Below the pieces are notes generated by a model. The model worked only from the letters and a program-made list of their open reading frames with translations, was not told the origin of the DNA and ran no database searches. This document shows positions 38,855 through 43,534 of a stretch of DNA of 43,534 bases, one piece after another. The translations under genes were made by a program, and so were the position numbers. The stretch is taken from positions 1-43,534 of the forward strand of contig CANQEH010000021.1 in assembly GCA_947594835.1 (NCBI GenBank), given 5' to 3'. Positions within the stretch are counted from its first letter, which is position 1; every line of letters starts with the position of its first letter. Source of the stretch: an uncultured Acetatifactor sp. Its GTDB lineage: Bacteria; Bacillota; Clostridia; Lachnospirales; Lachnospiraceae.

Positions 38855-38953
38855 ATGCAACCGCAAAAACAGCTATGCTTTCCCTGCGGAGGGCACAAAT
38901 GCCTCCAGCACAATACAGGAGCCGCTGAAGCGGCAGAAGGAGTGGAAATATGA
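38855..38953 (+). CDS. Possible 32-residue cysteine-rich leader ORF
   Basis: The ORF has three cysteines in CFPCGGHKC, a potential metal-binding cluster, and ends in an ATGA overlap with the XRE regulator gene. The hairpin at 38921-38934 is inside it. The ribosome site is weak (GGTGG adjacent to the start), so translation is uncertain. If translated, it would couple to the regulator. Confidence 0.35.
   Translation: MQPQKQLCFPCGGHKCLQHNTGAAEAAEGVEI
38921..38934. repeat. Copy 3 of the GCCGCTGAAGCGGC hairpin module
   Basis: The same hairpin as at 10713 and 33523, here on the plus strand 16 bases before ATG 38950 and followed by AGAAGGAG, the ribosome site. Confidence 0.75.
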
Positions 38954-39948
38954 TCTTAGCGGACAAAATAACAAATTTACGGAAAAAGAACGGCTGGTCC
39001 CAGGAAGAACTAGCGGAGAAAATGCAGGTGTCAAGACAGGCGGTTTCCAAATGGGAGGGCGCACAGACTGTACCCGACCTGGAGAAAATTCTGGCGCTCA
39101 GCAGGCTCTTTGGCGTCACCACAGACTATCTTCTCAAGGACGAGATAGAGGTAGAGGAAGTTACGGACGATACAGACCAGGACCGTGTGCCTGTAAAACG
39201 GGTTTCTCTTGCACAGGCAAATGAATTTCTGGAATTGAGAAAACAGGCGGCCCGCCGCATTGCCGCAGCTACTTTTTTGTGTATCATCGCCGTGATTCCG
39301 CTTCTGCTCCTCAGCACTGCCGCAGTGCTGCCGGGATTCCCTCTCTCCGAAAATATGGCTGGCGGAATCGGCCTTGCCCTGCTGCTGATCCTTCTTGTAC
39401 CTGCGGTGGCAGCCTTTCTCCTCTGCGGCTTCCAAAATGCGCCCTTCGAGTTCCTCGAGAAGGAGCCCTTTGAAACGGAGTATGGTGTGGACGGAATGGT
39501 AAGGGAAAGGCAGAATGCGTACAGACCTTCCTATGTCAAGTACAATATCCTTGCCACTTGCCTGTGCATCCTTTCGGCTCTTCCTCTTTTTTTCAACGCT
39601 TTCACGGAAAATGAATTTTTCGCCATCGTCTCGACGACTGTCACCCTGTTCTTTGCAGGCATCGGCGCGGTTCTTTTTATCCTGGCAGGCGTCCGCTGGG
39701 CCAGTATGCAGAAGCTGTTAAAAGAGGGCGACTATGAGGTGCTCCGGGATCCTCAGGTGCAAAGGAAAAGACGCATCCGAAAAAACATGGCGGCGGCTTA
39801 CTGGCTGACTGCCACCGCCATCTATCTGGGATGGAACTTTTTGACGAACGACTGGGGAACCACATGGATCGTCTGGCCCCTGGCCGGGTTACTGTTTGCC
39901 GTTCTCCAGTGCCTTTACAACCTGTTGGCAGACAGGAAGTCGAACTGA
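38950..39948 (+). CDS. XRE-family regulator with a membrane domain
   Basis: 332 residues. Residues ~4-60 form a helix-turn-helix of the XRE/Cro type ([41 protein letters not shown]). A short linker leads to membrane segments: [89 protein letters not shown], and a final pair near the C-terminus. Proteins with this XRE-plus-membrane layout are common in Firmicutes, but functions are mostly unknown. A GAAGGAG site eight bases before the ATG supports the start, and the 32-residue leader ORF overlaps it. It may control its own gene from the membrane; target genes are unknown. Confidence 0.87.
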   Translation: MILADKITNLRKKNGWSQEELAEKMQVSRQAVSKWEGAQTVPDLEKILALSRLFGVTTDYLLKDEIEVEEVTDDTDQDRVPVKRVSLAQANEFLELRKQAARRIAAATFLCIIAVIPLLLLSTAAVLPGFPLSENMAGGIGLALLLILLVPAVAAFLLCGFQNAPFEFLEKEPFETEYGVDGMVRERQNAYRPSYVKYNILATCLCILSALPLFFNAFTENEFFAIVSTTVTLFFAGIGAVLFILAGVRWASMQKLLKEGDYEVLRDPQVQRKRRIRKNMAAAYWLTATAIYLGWNFLTNDWGTTWIVWPLAGLLFAVLQCLYNLLADRKSN

Positions 39949-39978
39949 TTCCGGGGCAAGGCTGGGCGAGGCTTTTCC

Positions 39979-40170
39979 CTATGTGTCCGACGAGCCCTTC
40001 CGGGTCAGGAAAATTCCCAGAATCGCCCCGAGCAGTGCAAACGGCGCGATTCTGACAAACAGCCACTCAAGTGCGTGAAGTCCCACTGCTGCCACCGCCG
40101 TCTCGGGATCGCTGTAGTCCCAACTCAAGTATGGACTATGGAATCTGACCAGGGCGGCGGACAGCTTATC
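39979..40170 (-). pseudogene. Remnant of a small membrane protein gene
   Basis: A 63-residue open frame on the minus strand ends at TAG 39979. It contains SPYLSWDYSDPETAVAAVGL and a membrane segment (VRIAPFALLGAILGIFLTRKG), which looks like true protein sequence, but there is no start codon: TGA at 40171 blocks it. A short frame beginning MDIETKMR lies immediately upstream in another phase, ending at the same place, so a single small deletion or frameshift may have broken a gene of ~72 residues. Family not recognised. Confidence 0.5.
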
Positions 40171-40173
40171 TCA

Positions 40174-40359
40174 TTTTAGTTTCTATATCCATATAGTTTT
40201 GGTAAAGGAGTATATTCAGAACGGCGGAACCCTGAAAAATAAACATTTCCGCTGTTTTCTTATGCCTGTTTGTCGCTTATTTGTCACTTAAATCTGCATA
40301 CTACACGATAGCAGACGATACAAGGCTATTTTATTATTGCGAATCCTTCCCCGGCAATT
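40174..40359. other. Intergenic stretch at the left side of the AT-rich restriction operon
   Basis: No convincing gene. GC content falls here compared with the left side, and a short imperfect repeat (GACAAATAAGCGACAAACAGG region on the minus strand) and a weak AAACA/TGTTT stem are present. It may hold the junction of an acquired segment, but no att-like repeat is visible. Confidence 0.35.
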
Positions 40360-40551
40360 TTAGAAACTGTTTTTCCATGCCCGTGACGGTTTCTTGCACA
40401 CATGGTCAGGGCGGCAAAACGCGCACACATCCGGCAAATTATTATTCTCGCAAATATCGGGGTTATTTTGCCTGCACCCGAAAGTTTGCTTTTCAGTGTC
40501 AAGCGGGTTCAACGGCGTATTAAAGGGAATAGTGTATTCTTTGCTGCTCAT
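40360..40551 (-). CDS. Small cysteine-rich protein in the restriction operon
   Basis: 63 residues from ATG 40551. It has five cysteines: C in FGCRQNNP, another in DICENN, CAFC, and HVCKKPSRAW; the spacing suggests a metal-binding fold. There is no signal peptide or membrane segment. AAGGGGG five bases before the ATG supports this start (a longer frame begins inside the methylase gene). It lies 10 bp after the stop of the single-chain restriction protein, so it belongs to the same transcript. A conserved accessory or regulatory role in restriction is possible; I do not recognise the family firmly. Confidence 0.6.
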   Translation of the reverse strand: MSSKEYTIPFNTPLNPLDTEKQTFGCRQNNPDICENNNLPDVCAFCRPDHVCKKPSRAWKNSF

Positions 40552-40561
40552 TATATCCCCC

Positions 40562-43135
40562 TTATCCGTCAAGTTCTTTCCTGTAAATGGCTACAATCTT
40601 GTCTAACAAGTCTTTCTTTTGCCGCTTCACGAATTGTTCTATCCATGCAAAATCTATATTCCCTTGTTCGTCCACAGGCAAGACGATTGTTGACGACAAA
40701 AACGCTTCATCCACGTCACGAACAAGCCCCGATAACAGATACGGGGAAAGCCCACTAAGGATAGTTTCAAAGTATAACCCTGTATACTGATTCAGTTCAA
40801 ACTTTGCCTTAATTTTCCGCATGAACTGTCCTGCATACCATTCCCGTTCCCGATAAAAGAATGTCATTTGTAATAATCCAAGACTAAATGTACAGGGTTC
40901 ATTCAAGCCTTTATCACTTATAAATCCGGTTGTTTCGCAAATGCCCCTGTTTGTCGCCGTGCGGGTTATATAGTCATATTCCTTGCCTGTTACCTCTGTT
41001 AAACTATCTTTGTTATAACTCGGTGTCTTATCAATATCGAACAAATTGCCTACTATGAATTCTTTTTTCTTCTTTGATGTAACCCGCGAATTGTCTGCAA
41101 GGTTATGAATTAACTGTTCAGTAATTATTCCAGTTTCCCATGCAAAATGCGAACCAATAGCTTTTTCAAAATCGCTCTTTGTGGGTTCTGTATTAACCTT
41201 TTTATGCTGCTCAAAATTCCAGTCTTTTCCGCTGTCTGTTATCGTATCTTCACAGTAGACATTTTCTAAATCCCACAATTGAGAATGAAAAGCAGCATTA
41301 TTCCGTGCGTTCAGCCCCATCTTGAATATCAAGTATAAATCTTGATATCTTTCAGCCGGATGGTCTACATCATTTATTGTTCTTTCTGTTCTTTTATAGC
41401 CGTCATTCCTAAAGTCTATGAATTTTACAACGTCATAATCAAAGTTGTGGGGTGTTCCGACTTCAAAAACGTATATACTTGTTTGCACTATCGCGTTCGG
41501 ATTAAACAAATCAGCAGGCATTTTTATACTTGCAAGCATTTTATGCTTTGATAAAATGCTCTGATTTGTCATAATTGCTTTTCCTGCCCCTGCCGAATCT
41601 TGTATAATAACCGCGCCTTTTCCGCCCTTTGCCATATGGTCAAGTCCGAACTCAAAGAACGGCATACCATAATCTGTATAGGAAAACGGCGGATTTAATA
41701 ACAGACGGTCTGCCTTGAAATCCGTATAAAGCGAAGCGGGGGTTTTGAAAGTATCCGCTTTCTTTATTTGCGTGCTTCCATCGCCGCGCAAAATCATATT
41801 TGTTGCCGCAAGCGTGTACATTTTTGCATCAACTTCAACTCCAAGCAGTTGTGTATACTTGATTTTCTGAATAGTCTCCTTTGCTTTCTCCGTTCCTTTA
41901 CCAAAAGACTTATTAGCGTCAGCAATCATTAAATCCATTGCCGCCACAAGGAAAGCGGCGGAACCTGTAGCTAAATCCATAACCCTTGAATTCTTATCAA
42001 TGTCAAGAATTTTTGCCATCACAGCAGTAATATAGGGGGGTGTCAATACTTTCCCTAAAGGCGCGCCATCGCTCAAAGCGTATTTTAAGAAAGTAGAATA
42101 CATTTCCGCCATTATATCAAGTGCACCATTCGATAGGTCTATTACTCTATAAACATACTCATAAAGATAGACAAACACTTGCTTTGTGATAGACGCGGGC
42201 TTTTTAAGCAGTTTTGAAACAATTTTGTCGTTTTCAGTAACCGCATCCCTTGCAGCGTCTAAGGAAATAGACATCTTGAACGAATCAAGCATTATACGTT
42301 TCTTGTCCGCCGCTATGTCCTTTTGGTCTAAGTATTCCTCAAGGTGTTTTACAATTACTATACTGTCGCGCTTTTGCTCTGTCTGAATTCCTTTAAGTTC
42401 ATCTGGGGTCAATCCTAAATCAAGTACACTTCCGCTTTCATCATATATATCTTGCATTGACAAAAGCATACCCGAAACATAAACCACACGTTGGTCAACG
42501 CCTATATTGTGGTTATTCATCAAAGTGTTTAACTTTTTTGCGTGTTTTAAGATTTCTTCCCTTGATTTAACAAGTATTCTGTGCCGTTCCTCATCTGTGA
42601 CAGTTGCAGCTTTGTAAAAGGCATTAAAGCTGTCTTGATTCTGTACAAAATCAAGTGTTACATAATCAGTCATTTCTTTAGGCGGAATAGACGGCGAAAA
42701 AACATAATAGACAGATATTTTGACATTATCCTGATTATCGCCGGAAATGCCGATTGCTATTACTTCATTATATTTCTTTGACGCAATCATATTCTTTGCA
42801 TAATATATCGCACCATTAACGGCATATTCTCGCACGGCTTTTTCATCCATGCGTATGCCGGATTTGTTTTCCGCTATATGGTGCTTTATGCCTAGCTTAT
42901 CCTCAATAACAATAGGGACACTGTATTTTTCAATATGAAAATCAGGCTTGCCAAAACTGGTTTTATCCTTTGTTTTTGCCGACCCTTTCAATGCCTCTTT
43001 CATATAATCGGACATTCCCGATTCTTCATTGAAGTCAATTAGCTTTTTTAATCCTAAGGCAGTTAGTTTCGCCTTTACATAATCGTTCACGTCTGATTCC
43101 AACTTGAACATAACGTATATATGGGCTTTTGCCAT
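40562..43135 (-). CDS. Single-chain restriction-modification protein (nuclease, N6-adenine methylase, specificity domain)
   Basis: 857 residues. The N-terminal ~150 residues carry a PD-(D/E)xK nuclease-like site: D65 in FGKPDFHIEK and E78-D79-K80 in IVIEDKLG. The central part is a HsdM-like N6-adenine methylase with motif I MDLATGSAAFL (386-396) and motif IV NPPF (481-484). The C-terminus has target-recognition-like sequence (EFIVGNLFDIDKTPSYN, then QMTFFYREREWYAGQFMRKI), resembling type I HsdS modules. This combination fits a type IIG or type I-like single-chain enzyme. It starts one base after the stop of the XRE regulator and is followed by the small Cys protein. Codon use is AT-rich relative to neighbours, suggesting transfer. 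Target site unknown. Confidence 0.88.
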   Translation of the reverse strand: MAKAHIYVMFKLESDVNDYVKAKLTALGLKKLIDFNEESGMSDYMKEALKGSAKTKDKTSFGKPDFHIEKYSVPIVIEDKLGIKHHIAENKSGIRMDEKAVREYAVNGAIYYAKNMIASKKYNEVIAIGISGDNQDNVKISVYYVFSPSIPPKEMTDYVTLDFVQNQDSFNAFYKAATVTDEERHRILVKSREEILKHAKKLNTLMNNHNIGVDQRVVYVSGMLLSMQDIYDESGSVLDLGLTPDELKGIQTEQKRDSIVIVKHLEEYLDQKDIAADKKRIMLDSFKMSISLDAARDAVTENDKIVSKLLKKPASITKQVFVYLYEYVYRVIDLSNGALDIMAEMYSTFLKYALSDGAPLGKVLTPPYITAVMAKILDIDKNSRVMDLATGSAAFLVAAMDLMIADANKSFGKGTEKAKETIQKIKYTQLLGVEVDAKMYTLAATNMILRGDGSTQIKKADTFKTPASLYTDFKADRLLLNPPFSYTDYGMPFFEFGLDHMAKGGKGAVIIQDSAGAGKAIMTNQSILSKHKMLASIKMPADLFNPNAIVQTSIYVFEVGTPHNFDYDVVKFIDFRNDGYKRTERTINDVDHPAERYQDLYLIFKMGLNARNNAAFHSQLWDLENVYCEDTITDSGKDWNFEQHKKVNTEPTKSDFEKAIGSHFAWETGIITEQLIHNLADNSRVTSKKKKEFIVGNLFDIDKTPSYNKDSLTEVTGKEYDYITRTATNRGICETTGFISDKGLNEPCTFSLGLLQMTFFYREREWYAGQFMRKIKAKFELNQYTGLYFETILSGLSPYLLSGLVRDVDEAFLSSTIVLPVDEQGNIDFAWIEQFVKRQKKDLLDKIVAIYRKELDG

Positions 43136-43136
43136 T

Positions 43137-43358
43137 TCATTCGCCGCCTTTCTCTGCGTCGCTGTTTATCTCCACTATGTCGTCAAGTCCACAATCAAGG
43201 GCAACACAGATTTTTGCCAAACTGTCCATAGCGACGGGTTCGTCCTTGCCCATTTGGGCAAGAATGTTCGTGCTGATACCTGCCGCCTTTCGCATATCAG
43301 TTTTTGTCATACGCTTGTCTATCAGCAGTTTCCACAAGCGGTTGTAACTGTACGTCAT
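43137..43358 (-). CDS. XRE-family regulator of the restriction operon
   Basis: 73 residues, a single helix-turn-helix domain: YNRLWKLLIDKRMTKTDMRKAAGISTNILAQMGKDEP, then DSLAKICVALDCGLDDIVE. The size is typical of control (C) proteins of R-M systems and of Cro-like repressors. ATG 43358 has AGGAG five bases upstream; the longer frame from 43397 starts at the predicted transcription start and is unlikely. It is the first gene of the operon, directly before the restriction protein, and may repress or activate the promoter at 43403-43431, which contains the palindrome CCCGTCGGG. That link is inference. Confidence 0.85.
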   Translation of the reverse strand: MTYSYNRLWKLLIDKRMTKTDMRKAAGISTNILAQMGKDEPVAMDSLAKICVALDCGLDDIVEINSDAEKGGE

Positions 43359-43402
43359 GGGCACTCCTTCCGCTGAAACGTAACTATAAAAATACATGAC
43401 TC

Positions 43403-43431
43403 ATTATAGTATACCCGTCGGGAAATTTCAA
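43403..43431 (-). promoter_or_regulatory. Promoter and possible operator of the restriction operon
   Basis: Minus strand: -35 TTGAAA (43426-43431), 17-bp spacer, consensus -10 TATAAT (43403-43408). The spacer contains the 9-bp palindrome CCCGTCGGG (43414-43422), a natural site for a dimeric XRE regulator. Confidence 0.65.
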
Positions 43432-43534
43432 TAATATATCTTGTATTCGTGATATTTAATTGTAGGATTACAATACATATGTTACAACTGAATATTTAAA
43501 AAGCAGAGACGCTGCCTTTGTGTTATATTTTAGT
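43432..43534. other. AT-rich end of the window
   Basis: No gene or clear site is visible. The DNA is AT-rich, as in the restriction operon, so the acquired segment may continue past the edge. Confidence 0.4.

Noticed and set aside
43359..43397. Longer start for the XRE regulator at 43397
   Set aside because: It coincides with the predicted transcription start, leaving no room for ribosome binding.
1..43534. CRISPR array, tRNA, rRNA or insertion sequence
   Set aside because: No regularly spaced repeats, tRNA-like cloverleaf, rRNA sequence or transposase reading frame was seen in the window.

Overview
The window looks like a chromosomal segment of a gut-type Lachnospiraceae (Clostridia). This rests on moderately high GC in most of the window, strong AGGAGG-type ribosome sites, sigma-A promoters with 16-18 bp spacers, several large hybrid histidine kinases, a ParB-like/BMP fusion protein, a CDP-glycerol-transferase-like protein, and glycoside hydrolases of families 2 and 3. 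The assignment is inference from gene content; there is no rRNA or tRNA here to confirm it.

Layout. 1-5.7 kb (minus strand): a five-gene cluster of a CDP-glycerol-transferase-like protein, a propeller-like protein, a radical SAM protein, a methyltransferase and a second radical SAM protein cut by the window edge. The last three each carry an N-terminal domain, Rossmann-like in the two complete ones, before a different catalytic domain. 5.7-6.1 kb: a non-coding cassette with a good minus-strand promoter, a probable small RNA, short ORFs and a terminator-like hairpin. 6.1-10.7 kb (minus): a small membrane protein, CapA-like lipoprotein, zinc alcohol dehydrogenase, ferredoxin-fused aldo/keto reductase and AraC regulator, probably one operon. 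10.9-12.9 kb (plus): a membrane-anchored 5'-nucleotidase family protein. 12.9-20.8 kb: a REC-REC hybrid kinase co-transcribed with a domain-permuted GH3 enzyme, divergent from a GH2 enzyme. 20.8-29.2 kb: a hybrid kinase, ParB-BMP fusion and phosphoesterase operon, divergent from another hybrid kinase. 29.2-32.1 kb: an ArsC/Spx-like protein and a type II restriction-modification pair. 32.1-37.0 kb: an OmpR-type two-component system followed by a solute-binding lipoprotein and a second lipoprotein. 37.1-40.2 kb: Nudix hydrolase, GNAT acetyltransferase, XRE membrane regulator and a gene remnant. 40.3-43.5 kb: an AT-rich operon of an XRE regulator, a single-chain restriction-methylase-specificity protein and a small cysteine-rich protein, probably acquired by transfer.

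The clearest regulatory result is that the promoters of the two-component operon and of the downstream lipoprotein operon share the same layout: two TTTGAC half-sites 11 bp apart, then exactly 10 bp to a -10 box. This predicts one regulon controlled by the encoded response regulator. Other points for follow-up are the triple-domain cluster at the left edge, three copies of a GCCGCTGAAGCGGC hairpin at start codons, the small-RNA cassette at 5.7-6.1 kb, and a small Cys-rich gene in the right-hand restriction operon.
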